Positions 1-15,300 of a stretch of DNA of 64,000 bases are shown here, piece by piece. Source of the DNA: Notospermus geniculatus (taxonomy: Eukaryota > Nemertea > Pilidiophora > Heteronemertea > Lineidae); contig NMRB01001694.1 in NCBI GenBank assembly GCA_002633025.1, positions 65,337 to 129,336 on the forward strand, read 5' to 3'. The translations under genes and the position numbers were made by a program. Each line of letters begins with the position of its first letter. Within the stretch, counting starts at the first letter, position 1. The notes beneath the pieces are model-generated. The model was not told where the DNA came from, searched no databases, and saw nothing but the letters and a program-made list of their open reading frames with translations.

Positions 1-199
1 TTGTGGCCCTTGTGCAAACTGCTAGGTCACTAGATAAATCAACTTGTTTTTTTTTCAGTTGTTTTTGTGTGATTTTACAGTTACTTTTGGTGTATAACCC
101 TTGAGTCGTGCCCATTGGCTGAGGGGGAAACAATGAAAGGTTCTCTTTCTAAAGATAAAATTGACATCCGTGTTTCACCAATTCCAAATATCTTTTCAG

Positions 200-334
200 C
201 CGTTCAACAAGATCAAGTACACTGTGATAGGTGATCCAGTTCCTAATGCCCCGGCGTTCTTCAGCTTTAACCCAACAACATTTGTTGTGACTGTCAGAGC
301 ACTATTGACAACTGATAATGCCGAGAAGTACACG
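200..334 (+). CDS. Exon 1, F half
   Basis: 45 codons, PFNKIKYTVIG to DNAEKYT, donor GTAAGT. First exon visible; the S exon that should precede it lies upstream of the window, so this is not the gene start. Confidence 0.88.
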
Positions 335-3300
335 GTAAGTGCACGGTAATGCCGAGAAGTACACGAAATGGTAATAAAATAGTTTTGCCCCAAGCTCGAA
401 CGAATTGTCATAACTCCAAATTTTTTTCTTCCTTTTCATTTCATTTGCCGCCATTTTGTTTTGTGGCATTCCTGAACAAACCAACTGGGAGTGTCGCTCG
501 TTTGACCCAGGGGTGAGATGTTAGAGCTAAAAAGAATGCTGTGGCACCTTCCAGTACTTGGAGAAGTGTAACACTGTTAATCAAATACCCTCAGCATTTT
601 CCACATCCTTTTTAAACTCAGTCCCTTATTTTGTCCCTTCCAGCTTCGCATCACCGCTGAAGACCCCAATCCAGGGACCAAGTGCCCGGTGGCCATGGCA
701 ACTGTCACAATCACAGTGAGACGAAACTTGCAGCAACCTAAGTTTACCAATCTGGACTACAAGAAAACAATTCCTGAGACTTGGTCTCTTTCTACATCGA
801 TTGATACAGTAGTTGCTACAGACACCGATACTCCTACGAATGTGAGTATCTGATCATGTGTAAACTGTCTATAGAGCTTGTGCAGCGGCTCATTATAACG
901 TCACTTCTGACCATGCTGCCGTCCACGACAAAGTGTGCCACGTGTAGATCGTGTAATGGTTGAAGTGTTGAAGTGTTGACGTCAAAGTGCACCACGTGGG
1001 TCGCCGACGTCAAGACGGCGGATTTTTCATGATGACGTCATGTGCACATGGTCTATAGAGCTTGTGCAGTGGCTCATGATCTCACTTTTGACTGGCAGTC
1101 CGCCATGCTGACATCAACGACAAAGTGTGCCACACGTAGATCATGTCATGGGTTGAAGACGCAACACTCCACTTGCGCTGACGACAAACCGCACCACGTG
1201 GGTCGCTGACGTCATTTGACGTCAGTTTGACCGGCAAGATGGCAGATTTTTTCGTGATGACGTCATCTGCACAAGCTCGATAGAGCTTCTGCAGTGGCTC
1301 ATTATGACGTCACTTTTGACCGGCAGTCCACCATGCTGACATCAACGACAAAGTGTGCCACATGCAGATCACATCATGGGTTGAAGTCACCAGACTCCAA
1401 AGTGCACCATGTTGGTTGACCATGTAACCTGACGTCAATTTGATCATCAAGGTGGCAGATTTTTCTGTGATGATGTCATCTGCACAAGCTCTGTTGTTTG
1501 GGAACTACATGTATGCGCTTCCAGACAATGTTGATGACAAATCCCTGTTGTTATTGATGTAGTATGTGATCTCTAAATGATGAAACTTAGAAAGAATGAT
1601 ATAAAAATTGCTGAAATATATTCTTCAGTAATCATGAGTGTTTATGACGAATTTCAGTCGCCGGCGAGTCAGATCCGTTATAGCATCATAGCAACCACAG
1701 CCCCAGCGAACGTTCTAGCACGGCAATACTTCAGGATTGATGCAGTCAGTGGTCAGATCTTCCCAAGAATGAGCCTCTGGCAGGATAATGCTGACACGTC
1801 TGTATACCAGGTAAGACTGACCCTTGCAACTTCTTTATGGCACGGTTTAACCCACTGGCCTAGGAGGCAGTTCAGTATGAAGCATTTGTTAGGATGAGTT
1901 AAACCAAGGAACCTGAGATGAGTTTTGCATATGGTACGGGTGTATCACGCGTCTCTTCTGCGTCACGTCCGCGCACCACGGGTGAATGACGTTACATCGT
2001 CATTGCGTAACGTCATGATGGCACGTGACAGCTGTGGAAGATACAAAGATGGTACCTGCATGACACTGCATGTGGTACGCGTATTGCGCGCGGCATGGAA
2101 AGGAGGTCAATTGTGCAACATACTGGAGAAAGGGATGACACAGACAGTTCATAAACAAAGCCATGTGCACTCCTCCCGCTTTTGCAGTTTGCCGGGTCAT
2201 CGCATGCGATCCTGCTACGGTGGGGTATGGTCCTGAATGATTCTGGCAACTCCGTTGCTTCAGTGCGAAGATACCACAAAATGCAGTAACTATGGGACTA
2301 AATTTCCACTAAATTTCGTGTTGTTTCATTTTCAGTTTGATGTAGATGCCAAGGATATGGGTACTCCACAACTCTCAGCACCAACAAAAGCGAAAGTCAC
2401 CATCACTGTCATCAGAAACCTCGTCGGGCCAGTTTTTGACAAAAAAGTCTATGAAACAACGATTAATGCAGACCATACAACTACTGCCCCGAACAATTTG
2501 GTTTTCAATAAGATGACAATCACTGATGCTTCTCCCGTGAGTTCTCGTTTTGCTATTTTTGTGAGTCAAATTCAGGGGAGAATCCAGGATAATGGGAAAG
2601 AGGTTGGCCGGGTGCCCTTTTATTGAAAGTCTTCTAAATTTAAGGTCAACTTCAAAGCATAACAGCAAATTACAGGGGCAGATCCAGGATTTGGGAAAAG
2701 AGAGGGCACCCTGTGCTAAGGACATTAAAATTGGTGCCAAATTCCAGAATTTCCCAGTCGATTTTACAGATTTCCAATGATACCGATTTGATGAGTTCCA
2801 CGTTCCTTTCAACCTTTTTTACGTATTTCTGTTTTGAAGGTATTGACCATACCTGTGAAAGTGTTAATAAAATTCTCTCATATCATCCTGTATTTCAGAC
2901 ACCATTCAATCAAATTACGGTCGCTCAGACTGGAGTTGGTCCAGCCATGACCCTTTTCAGCACTGGTTCGAATGATGGTGTTGTTAGACTGGTTCAACCA
3001 ATACCCAACAATGACGTGACACAATATTCAGTAAGTGGTTTTGTGACAATGACACTTGTCTTATGGAAGTTTAGAAATCAAACGACAAGTGTTAACCTTA
3101 ATGACAGCGTTATTTTTGTACTGAAAATGCAATATACACTGTAAAGTCTGGTGAATGTGTAATGTGAAAAATAATGTCGTCGTAAAGTTTACATTCATCA
3201 TTTGGTTTCTAAACCTTCCTACACTACTCGGACAATTCGAACCAGGGCCTGCGGACTTTGATAGTCAGAGGCCTTGATCTTGCACTTCGCCAATGATGTA

Positions 3301-6300
3301 CCGGTATGGTCCTTAACAAGAATGAAGGCTAGCTCTTCATTTTTTCTAGGTGACGGTTGAAGCCCAAGACAGTGGAACTCCGAAACTGAAAGCCAGTGCT
3401 CTTCTCATTGTGAAGATCATCCGCAACTTGAAGACACCACGATTCCAAGGTTCTTTGGATTTGACAGGGACAATCTTAGAGACCCAGCCAACTGGAGTGC
3501 TGTTCAATAGGCCAGTTCTGAATGCCATTGATGAAGACAAGAGTGTAAGTCCTCCATGCTGTGTAATGTAGGCCTTGTTGCATTGAACCCCTTGCAGCTA
3601 CATAATATGGCACGGCCTAACCCGCTGGCCATGGAGTATTTCCTTTATGGCCTAGTGGTTGGTGCGTTAGTGTCTGAGCTAAAAGTTAAGCAATAAGATC
3701 CCCGTCAGTACTTGGATGGGTGACCGGCATGTACGATACACTAGACATGTTTACTGGAAGACCTGAAAGCGAACATCAGTCTGAAGTTCTTTGTACAGTA
3801 GGTTAGAAATTAGTTATGGATTTCTTTGTGTGCTGTGGAAGAAGTAGATGTAAAACGCTGCAAAAATGTTCAGTCCTTTTTCCCGTCATTTTGTTCAAGT
3901 GTGGCATTAAGTGTCATTAAAGTGAGCAGTGTTGACATCTAGACTCACAAGTTTGTGAGAAAGACCTTACTTCAATCCTGTATATCGTTAACTTGCATGT
4001 CCTTGGTGATGGCCGGTTGGTCACAGCCACCCAAAGTAAGATGAGTGGTGTTTGAATTAAGACCAGGATACCATAGCTGCAATGCTAATCCAACCGCATA
4101 TCCGTTTACAGGCTCCTTACAACACCAAGTACTTCGATATCATGAACAATGTCAGGGCTGCAGAATTCTTCACAATCAACTCAGACGGGCGAATCTCACT
4201 GAAGAAATCTGTCTTGGGTATTCCAGAGAATGAGTTTAAGGTGAGTTTGAGGGATAAACCCCCCCCCCCTCTACAGAATAAGAGATGTATTTTCTCTGTC
4301 TCAGTGGCTTGTGAACCACTCCTGATACAGATCATTTGCTTTTGCTCACCTCACCCCTTAGATATGCAAGATTCTGCTTGAGGATAATTTTATGCCCACT
4401 TTATGTTCTAGTTCAACGTCCAAGTGAAAGATGGCGGGACTCCCCCAAAGATTGGCACCACACAAGCGCAGGTCACCATAACTATAATCAAGAACAAAGT
4501 CGCACCAAAATTCACTGCGACGTCCTGCGACAAACCTGGCATTGCTGAGACAACTGGTGTAGGGACATCTGTTTCCCGTGTGACTGCTACTGATACCGAC
4601 ACGGTATGACGAAAAATTCTGAGAGCTGATACAGCAAATTGGCAGTCACCATCCTCTGTCATTGTCTGCATCACTCATTACTTGTGATATTCCTTTTCTC
4701 ATGTGCACATCTTGAAATTTCATCTCTAAACTACCCTTCATGATATACCGTGTTCAAGTACGCAACATGCCTAGCGGGACAATGGCATCAAATGATATCC
4801 CAACAACGCCATCCAGCACCTTGCAGAGAACCAGCACAGCATGATGGTAAAATGTTGAGTGCCGAACCTCGACATGACAGGGTTACCTTGACAACCTTGC
4901 CAAGAAGGTGGAGTTTTAAAACCTATTCTTTGTTCCATCCAGGGCGTCTTCGGTACTGTGTCGTACTTCATGATTGGTGATGACAAAGCGCCGACCTACT
5001 TCAGTGTGGATCGCAACACCGGTCAAATCAATGTCGCCAAAGATCTAGGCCTAGATGCAACCAAAGCTTACACTGTAAGTAATCCTTTGATATGTGAAAT
5101 AATGAACCATAATCGCTTTTCACAGTCCTTTAAGAAGTGTATGCGGGCAGGGGCATAATTTCTGGACGTTTTACAGTGTCTTTCCCATGCCAAAAGCTGT
5201 GCAGTCATATCATACATGCTGAAATCAAGTTCCAGGCTCCTAGTTTTAACTTGTGACTGACTGATTCATGTTCGCTACTCTATAGGTCCGAATCCAAGCC
5301 CAAGATGGTGGTAGTCCCAGCAAGACTGCCGTGGTGACCTGTCTGCTGACTGTCACACGTAACTATCTCGCGCCTGTTTTCACAGCAAGGAGTTTGTCTC
5401 TTACGAAACAAGTTGCAGAGACGCAGAACCTGGGCATAGAGATTGATAAGTTGTCAGCGACTGATAAGGATAAAACGGTAGGTATCATAATCGCTTGGTA
5501 ATGAAGAGCAATCAGAATCAAGTTCATATCCCGTTTTTGTATCGGTTGACTAGTTGCAAAGTAGGTTGGCCTTTGCGAAAATTAGGCATGTTCTCTTGAT
5601 GCGATCGAAATTCTTTGAGATTTGATTAATCAGGCGACCACAGTGACTGGTCGCTTGTTGCAACGATCTGCCGCAGACTACCGGACAACTCCTGTAAATC
5701 TCCAGTCACTCTAGCAGTCGGAAGGGCAGTCTCCTAAAAAATCGCATGAAAAATTGCAGGTGTTCGCCATGCTTAAGTGACATTTTTAAGTGAACAGAAT
5801 TTAATATTAATAACCTCTTTACTATCTTTTTCTATTATCTTTTTAGAGACCAAATAATGTTGTGCGCTACTCCCTGGACACAGGACCAGGCTCAGATTGC
5901 TTCCAGATTAACTCTGTGTCTGGTGCTCTGTCTTTGAGGAAATCGCTGCAGATTTCGCCATGTTTAGCAAAGACGTTCACTTTAAAAGCCACTGTTGTCG
6001 ACATGGGTGATCCCCCGTTGACAGGCCTACAGAAAGCCACTATTACCATCAATGTCGTCAGGAACCAGTTCCCACCGGTGTTCCAGAACACTCCGTACAG
6101 ATTCACTATCAATGAAGGACAACAGACTGGGACTGAAGTGTACACGACTGTGAAGGCTACCGATAGAGACACAGTGGTAAGTGTACATCTTGCTATTGTA
6201 AAATATCTTGTTGCACATGTAGAAGAAGGCTGTCAGAGTGGTACAGTGGAAACAGCTGCACTTGTCACCACTGAAGTTCCGGGTTCAATCTCCAGCCAGA

Positions 6301-9300
6301 CGGTCTCAACGATGATCACTCTCCAGACGTCCCAGGGAAGAGAACCAGTGCAACTGCCACCGTCATTACTTCTACTGCAAAAAGTGAATGTTGAAAATCC
6401 TTCAAATTTACTTCATTGCCTGTTTCTTTTCATAGGATCCATACAACAAAGTCCGATATGAACTCATCGGTGATGATAACGCACAGAACATATTCAGTAT
6501 AAATCCAGTGAGCGCTGCTATCTCCCTGAAGGCATCAGTCCAGGCTGGCACTATTGAAAAATACACTGTGAGTGAACATTGTTTGATTATTACCTCCAGA
6601 ATGATGACTTTGAATTGATAAGAACTTGACTTTTGAAAGCTTCCAGACATACCGGTACTGTCCAAAAGGAAAATATTAGTGTTGCATCATTTTGCATAAA
6701 TCCCTGTACTTTGGTAATAGAAATGGAAGAGCCTGTTCATACTCCTGAACACAACAGTTAATCACAACAGGTTGCTGTCATTTGACCTTGAAATTAGGTC
6801 TCAAGGTCGCTTAAGGTCAAGGGTACTTTTGAAGCCTCAGATGTTCAAGAAGTATATTCACCATCTAAAAGACATGAAGAATGGCCCAAAAGCTCAGTAT
6901 CTGTATGCAGGGCTCCCGCGGATCCTTAAAAAGCATTAAAAGTCATGAATTTTTGTTTTTCAGAATTGAGGCCTTAAATATAGCATTTTTTCACTCAGTG
7001 GCCTTAAAAAGGCCTTAAATTTGATGTAGCTTCAGTTTTGAATTTTCATTAAACTGTTTCCCCTTCCTAACGACGTTTTTATTCATATCAGTTAAAAACC
7101 GCCCAGTCGTCAAAATCAGTATCCCGCTCTCAGCACTTACCTTTATGTGTTCTTTACAACATTCTCCTGTGTTAATATTGCACAACCCACATTAAAACTC
7201 CTGACAACTTGGCCTTAATTTTTTCCCAGATTGGCCTTAAAATGCCTTAAAAAGGCCTTAATTTTGCTCACCAAAAAGCCGCAGGAACCATGTAAATTGT
7301 TACATTACGATTGTAGTTTACTTTACTTTTACAGTTGCGTGTCCGGGCGTACGATGGCGGAAATCCCTCTCTCTCGGCGACGGAACTTGTACAAGTCACA
7401 ATCAAACGCAATTTCCATGCTCCAAAATGGACGCAGCAGAACTATCAGAAAACTATCCAGGATAATCAGAAGATTGACGTGTCTATACTCCAACTGATAG
7501 GAACTGATGCTGACACTAAGGTTTGTTCTTATGCTGTGTCTGTTTATACTTTGAAGTACTGTAAACCGTGAAATTTTCATGTGCGTTTTATTTTCGCGGT
7601 CATGGGCCGAAGTGCGAACTTAAACAGCGCAAAAATACAAGCCCTAATGCGTTTTCCATTGAATTATGAAGGTAAACGCGGAAATAAGTTTTCGCTGTTT
7701 TCAAAAATGATAAATTCGCCAACTTTTAGCGTTGCGAAAATTTCATGGTTTACAGTAATGAAGAGTAAGAGAAATTCATCCAGTCTTGCTTTTGCATGTT
7801 CCGAATCATCACACCTCCAGTACTTGCTTGCAGATTCCATATAACCAGGTCAAATACGAAGTCGTAGGGACTGGAAATGCCCCAACCTACTTCGATGTCC
7901 ACCCAACGATTGGTTACATATTTGTTAAGACACCTCTGACTCAGCTGCCCAACCAAGACAGGTATTCGGTAAGTATTGTCTGCATTGTTTTTGTCTCTAG
8001 AATAGACAATATCACTCCAAAAGAATGCAGCACCTCACGGGGTCAGCGTCATGACGTCCCACACGTCATTTCATGATGTCTTGAGGTGAGACGGAAAAAA
8101 AATCAGATTGTGTCACGACGTCATGATCGCTGAAACAACCAGATTTTTTTTCAAGTCGCCTCATGGCGTTCAGAAATGATGTGCGGGACGTCATCATGAC
8201 GCTACCCCGTAAGGTGCTGCACTCTTTTGGAGTATAGAGTCTATTGGATGGCGTGGTGTTGATCTTTAAATGTGTGCTGCCACATGTGATTATACATGAT
8301 GATGAATATACATGTAGCACCCAAGGAACTGCATGTTGACCTGCATGACGGCGTGATCTGACAAATTTTGTAACAATTTCTTACACTAATAATTTGGAGA
8401 TAAAGTGGAGCCTTTTTTAGCATACACCTCTGCCAGGAGGACACCTCTCTATTAAGGGCACCAAAGTTCGACCAAACTGGTCATTTCTATTCATTTTGAC
8501 TTCTGTAATCAGGACACCTCTCAATTAAGGACACCATCTGACAGTCCATATTACTTTTTTATAATAATTTCACCTCTCCTGAAATATCTCTATCATAAGA
8601 CAACAAGTGGCGATGGCTAGTGCTCTCAGAGAGCTTTCCAGTGAAATGATTTTTATAATGATTTCAATATGTCTAAGCCCGGTGGTCGAGTGGTTAGCGC
8701 GCTTGACTACCAAACTGTGCAATGGGTCGGCGCGGGTTCGACTCCGGGCGAAGGCATGTACAAAAAGTTGTGTAACATTAATGCAGGGTCCGTCGGATGG
8801 GACTAAAAGCCGTGGTCCCTTGTACCTGAGTGTCTGTGCCAGGGCAAGTAAAAGACCCCACACAGGTGGAGAGTAGCCTGTCGTGGACTCCATACCTCCG
8901 GCAAAAATCCCAACAGGGTTACAACGCCGGTAATGATATCATCAATATTTTCAGGTTCTCATCAGGTTATCTGACCGGGCACCAACACCACTCGTAGCTG
9001 CCGCAACAGCAACAGCCACCATCACCGTTCTCCACAACAAAAACTGTCCAATATTTACACCAACTTTGAGGACCAAGACCATCAAGGAGACGCTACAAGG
9101 AAGGGTAGACGTGTATACAGCAACAGACGCGGACCTGGTTAGTAGACATGGCATTCGATGTCAATTCTTCCATCACAGTATCCCAATCAGGCCTACTACA
9201 TTAAATGTATTATGCTTGAGCCAAAACCCTTCTTTCAAAGGCAACTTGGAAGAAAACAGTCAAGTCAGTTGCACTTATTTGAAGATCAGCCTTACATTTT

Positions 9301-12300
9301 TTATGCTCCCCCGACAATTTATGGTTGGGGGCATTATGTTGGGGCCTGTGCGTTGGCATTGGTGTTGGTGTCGGTGTCCATAAGCATTTCATTTCCATCA
9401 ATTAACTTGAGAACGCTTTGAGTGATCAACCTGAACTTTTTTGTGAGAGCTTGTCTCTATGAGGGGAAGGTTTCTTTTGATGACCAGCACCGCCCCCATT
9501 GCTGCTGCCCATCCAAGATGGTGACTGTGGTGGTCATCTTGAGATTAGATTCTATCATTTAACTTGAGAACGCTTTGAGCAATCAACCTGACATTTTTTG
9601 TGGGTGTTTAAATTTGTCTCTATGAGGTGAAGCTAAAGTTCCTTTTAATGACCAGCACCACCGTTTCTCCCAAATATACCATCTGGGCCATGCCCACAAA
9701 CAACACACCAGTTAGGGGGGGGGCACATGCCGCGCTCTGCGTTGCTCTCATTACTTACAGAGATGATGTCCCTCTTTTGATCTTTTTTTCCAGCCCCGCA
9801 ACAATGTGATTAAATATACTCTGATTGGAGTAGATAAAGCTGGCCAGTTGTTCGCAGTCAACCCAACCACTGGAGAGGTTACAACGAAGGCAGCACTAAC
9901 AGGTCACACGGAGCGAATGTACACGGTAAGTTATCTTGTGTTGTCTACACATAGGCCTACACGTGATCTACCCTTCCACCTTTGCCATACACTCTTCCCC
10001 GTGTTCAGTTGGCCATTAGAGGTATGGACCCACTAACACTGGCATGATTAGCACCAAAAGTGGAGGATCTTCAATAGATGGCGCTGTTTGACAAGAGATC
10101 CAATCATAAGCCATCATGACAGGCTTAACCGACGCCGCCGTAACACACTTTGTGATTGGCTAAGATACGTGTACAAAATGTACACTATATATTCATACTC
10201 GCGGCAGATTCGGAACGGGGATTCACCGAATCGGACAGCTGTCTATAGTGATACTTTGAGGATAGCAGCAACTGAAGCAGTTTCAGAGCGCGGGTAGCAG
10301 TTTCAGAGCACAAGTTTCAAACTGCATAGGGGCCTAGCAGTTTGAAACTGTGGGAGAAGTTTACCTTTCAGTGGAAACATGGTTGACAGCTTGCAGTGCT
10401 TGGCAGCAGCCCAACCCCACATGAAGTTTCCGTCATGTACTGTGCGTCTAACATTATCTGCAGTTTCTTCATGTGAGCTGGTCCATTTCCATCCAGAGCA
10501 CTCAGTGTGTCTAAATAATGTGTGTTGTAAATTTGTCATGAATAAACCATGTGGTTAACCATATTTTGACCAATACTTTCAGTTAGTCATCGAGGCGACG
10601 AACACAGAGAGTAACTGCCCAGTAAACCTGAGAGGCAGTTCAGTGTTGACCTTGCGTGTCACCGTTGACCGTAACTTGAAGGCTCCGTACTGGATTGACG
10701 GTGCCAAGGATAATTATAAGCGAGCATATTCCACAACCGACAACTCAAATGACCAGCAATACCTCGTTGAAGGTGCTAAGGATGACGACACTACGGTATG
10801 TCGGAGTACTAGTTTTTTCTTGTTTGATCATTAACTTAAAGCCCCTCTGTACTTGAATTATACGATATTTTCAAAGTGTTAAAGGACCATGGTATTGCCA
10901 CTTTTTCTCGACAGCTGGCACCACCGCGCCACTCTCCAACCCAGGGACTAACTACGTTATCGGCGAATTGACCCGATTTACTACATACATTTTGTAATGC
11001 ATTTTTGTAGTGCGTCTTATTGCCGCTAGGTGGCTCCCTCTACGTCGGCAGTCAAATAATGCATTAGAGATCCAATACCGTGCTCCTTTAAGAGAACACA
11101 GGTAGAGGTCTCAAAGCTTTGTGAAGGGCCCCAAAATACTTATCTGAAACGTACTGCAAAAAATCAAGACCTAGTTTTTAGCACATAAAAAACTGCAGAC
11201 AGAGCACAAATATATTCAGATGGAGCATAACATTTTACACGGTACTAACGTCGGCGAACGTAAGCACTTTATGAATTTAATACAGTGTGGCTTTAAGAAA
11301 ATAGTTTTCTGATGGAATGATGAATCTGCTGCAGGAACTCAAGCAATGCATGTCATTTTGTCTAAAAAGCAGGCATGATAATTGAAAAGTTGGTCCTCAT
11401 TTGGTGTGATTGACAGTTTGGCCCGAGATGTAGCGGGCATTCAATGTTTTTAGGCATTGTTTACTGCTGGTGGAGTGGCAGTGAATTGTTTTTAAAAAAT
11501 AGCGTGAAATGTCCAAAAATAAGTTCCATGGAATTGAAAGAGAACAGTCTTTTTCAGTTTCCTCTTGCGCAGATTGTTCCAAATGAATAAATATGAAAAT
11601 GTTTTTCTTCTTCAGAAACCAAATAATGAAATTCGGTACAAGATGGCTAAAGATTCGCCGCATCTTGATATATTTGATGTCGATCCAATGCCACGAATCA
11701 TCGGGGGAAAACATCTCTTTATACTTAAAACCAACCGATATCCAAGGAATATGCCCCTAAATCAATACAGGGTAAGATCTAAATATTGCCCAGGGATGGC
11801 GCTACCCACCTGCCAAATCGCCATTGGCTATTTCACCTCTGATATGGCGAGCACTTCAACCATCTGGCTAAAATTTTTAACACTGAAAATCCATTAGAAT
11901 GGAAAATTTGGCTAACTGATGAGTAATTTGGCTAATGATTTGGCTCAGACTTGAGAGAAGCTTGCTGTATCCTTGAATTTGCCGACCCAGTTTAACCGTA
12001 ACCCCTGTTGTGGGCTCTCAAAATGTATGGAGCTTGTACAGCCAGCATAGGAAAGCAGTATTGGCAAGGATCCCCTGTATTGCCAAATGTGACTCGCTGG
12101 TATATTTCTCCGCATGCTGCGAATTGTAACCTGTGATTCTGATATCGTACAGACATCCAACCCTCTCTTCCAGGTCAAAGTGAAAGCGTACGATCTTGGC
12201 AATCCCAGTCTGGAGACTGCCCAGAGTTTAACAGTTGAGATGAATATCCTGAGGAATACCTTACCAACTTGCCAGGTCACCACTACTCCAATCAATGTAC

Positions 12301-15300
12301 CGCAAACAGCCCAGACCAATTTCTTGGTCACCAAGGTCAGCTTCAAGGACCCAGACACAAGGGTAAGTTGATATTCTTCCATTTTTTATGATCATTACAA
12401 TGTACATACATGTAACTGTGTTCAGATAGAGCCTGTTTTATGGGCCACCCTAATACAATGTAATATGGTAGCCAAGAGCCAGAACCTATTTCAAGTGCTA
12501 AAACTTGGCTCTCAGATTAGGGTGTCAATCCCCTATTTACACTGTATCTGCATTACTTTGACTTTACTTGTAACAGTATTACTTTCACTTGATCTCTTTT
12601 GTCGCAATGTGTATATTCCATGTAATCTGAAGGTAAAATGCTGAAAAAGGACTGAATACTACATGTACGGTATACTCGTCTGTTTTGCAGTCTCCATTTG
12701 ACCCAAGTACAGTTCAGTTTGAAGTCGTTGGCGTTGAAGGTGCTCGAAATTTTTTCAAAGCTGAAAGAAATGGTGACATCAGGTTGAAGCAGGCTATTGG
12801 AGCAAGTTCAGCAAAAACTTACAAGGTGAGTTTGACTGTCTGTAGAGTATTCAAGGCAGGGCTCGAAATAACCCTGAAAAGTGTCTTTTTACCCCCACAA
12901 AACAAAGAAAGACCCACGGTTTGGAAATTTGGTTCACCCATACATTAAGGACCCTTAAATAATGATGTGGGACTCACAAAATCCCAATTTTTAGGGGTTC
13001 AATGCCGGGAGCTCTGCAAGGAACAATAATTTCATGAATAATTACATGTACTTGATCAGTTTGCTTATTTTGAATGGTTTGTGTTGAATAGGTTCAAGTT
13101 GAAGTGCGTGATGGCGGTGGAGGGTCCTGGACACACTGGAACCGCTGTATCATAACGGTAGTTGTGACCCGAAACCTCAAAGTTCCTGCTTTCCCAAATC
13201 CTCTTTATGCAAGAAATGTCCTTGAGATTAAACCTCTTGGTGAGGAGATGTTCAAAGTATTGGCAAAGGATGAAGACACTGCGGTAAGTTTCTGAAGATG
13301 CATGAGCTCTTGCTATGGTATTGCAACTTTTTGTCAACAGCCGGCGCCACCGATGGTGATTGCATCATTCTCCAATACCGTAGTTTTGCCTTTCGCCCCA
13401 GTGTTGAAGAATGTATACGTGGATACCCTAGAAATGAGAGTACCGTAAAGCCCTGTCTCCACTTGGCCTGCGAATCCCCGCGAGTCACCGGGAGTATACT
13501 CGCGGGGATTCAGCTGGTGATCCGTGGTGGTTCGCAGGCCAAGTGGAGACAGGGCACCGCGAATAGAAATGCCCGCGAATATTATGGACTTGACTTTTTA
13601 CTGTTTTATTTGTTGTCATTTCTTAGGCTCCGTACAACACAGTTTTCTACCGTCTTTTCAATCCTGATGCCAACACGGCGAAGTTCATCCAAGTTGACTC
13701 CAAAACTGGTGCTCTTTCACTGAAGTCACCTCTCAATGTAGCTGGAACTCCAGACTCACTCAGGGTAAGTTTTCATGCGTGGAACTGAATGGATTTCCAT
13801 TGCTCTTGTGTTGAGTCACGGTACTGTAACTTCCTTTCTAAGAGGTCACAGACCAACATGCAAGTCGGGGTACTCTCCCCCCTCCCCTGGCTCTCATCCA
13901 AGGCCGGTCAGTCAAGATAGTCTGTGACTTCACAGAAAGAAAATAACCTTAGTCATTCATCTGTCAAAATCCATACTTTGTCATCATGTTTCAACTCATT
14001 TTTGCTTTTTTTCAGTTCAACGTCCAAGCTTATGATGGAGGATCTCCTTCTCTTACCAGCTCTAATCAGGCTCAAGTTGTTTTGACTGTGCTGCGGAATC
14101 TTCACCCTCCAAAGTTTACAAACCTTCCAAAACTCCAAACGATACAGAAGAATACTCCAGCAGGGCCTGTCTACACGGTCACAGCCGGCGACGCGGATAC
14201 TGTGGTATGTCCCATTTTGTCTTTTCTTTATCCTGTTCTCCGTTGGTTCAGTGTTAACGCCTCCTTTCGTATCAAGTACTGTTAAAGTATTGAACATCGA
14301 GCTAACCCCAAGTATGACTTGGATATTCCTCTAAAAGAGTGTAGCACCTGACAGGACAGCATCCAAGACGTCCCGCACGTCATCTTGATATTTTGAGGCG
14401 AGACGAAAAAAATCAGATTGTTTCACAACGTCATGATCGCTGAAACAACCGGATTTTTTTTCGAGTCACGTCATGCGTTCAGAAATGACGTGTGGGATGT
14501 CATGACGCTGTCCCGTCAGGTGCTGCGCTCTTTTGGAGTGATAGAGTCTATACTCTGTATATTGGGGAATTTAATACACAGCAGGAGAAAACCAGAAACC
14601 TGCACTGGTAAAGATTATCACCCTCTAAAGTAAGATTCACCCTAACTTCAACATGGGCAAAGTGCCAAGCTTGGAATAGTGACAGGTCAGTGGTAAGTAA
14701 TCCATGTCACAGTTATCTAATGATGTTGGGTAACTTGGTTTACTTTCCATGAGCTTATAGCAAATCCAAGGTTGTGCTCAGTCCTGGTAGGCCTAATAGG
14801 CCTACTGTGGTTTGTGGCTTAATAATTGTGTTCACTTGTGGTGTCTGTTGCACAGGCCTGGTACTTTGCCCATGTTGAAGTCAGGGCGACTCATACTTTA
14901 TCATGTGGAGAATGGGTGTGACTCAGAATCGAACCCAGATCCTCTGTGCTAACAGCACCAGTGTTTCCCCCGCACCACTCGGACTACCCAAGTGCATCCT
15001 GTGGATTTCAGCGATGGTCAAATCCAGAATTACACCTGTGAGGCATTTTACATGTATTCTGTTGTTCATAACAAATATCATACCATCAGTGCCCGCACCC
15101 TGATACAAAATTTGTGTTTTTAGGATCCGTATGATAAGTTCTCGTTCGAGCTGATCGGAGACAATAAAGCCAAGACTCTGTTTGCCCTCAGTCCTTCTGG
15201 CATCAGCAGAACAGCCGTTGTGTCTCTCAAGCCTGGAACCAATCTGGCTACTGACCCTGATTATACATATAAGGTAAGTAAGAGAATGGGGAATCCGCGT

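Noticed and set aside
865-1560. Missing exon between exons 2 and 3
   Set aside because: The F/S alternation is intact (S then F), so no exon is needed; the interval is filled by tandem repeats.
2375-2812. 145-codon minus-strand frame, and similar ones at 11945-12382 and 34107-34544
   Set aside because: Each overlaps a plus-strand exon in antisense and shows no domain; shadows of coding exons.
8675-8750. Possible functional tRNA gene
   Set aside because: A- and B-boxes are present, but the acceptor stem does not pair convincingly and non-tRNA SINE sequence follows directly.
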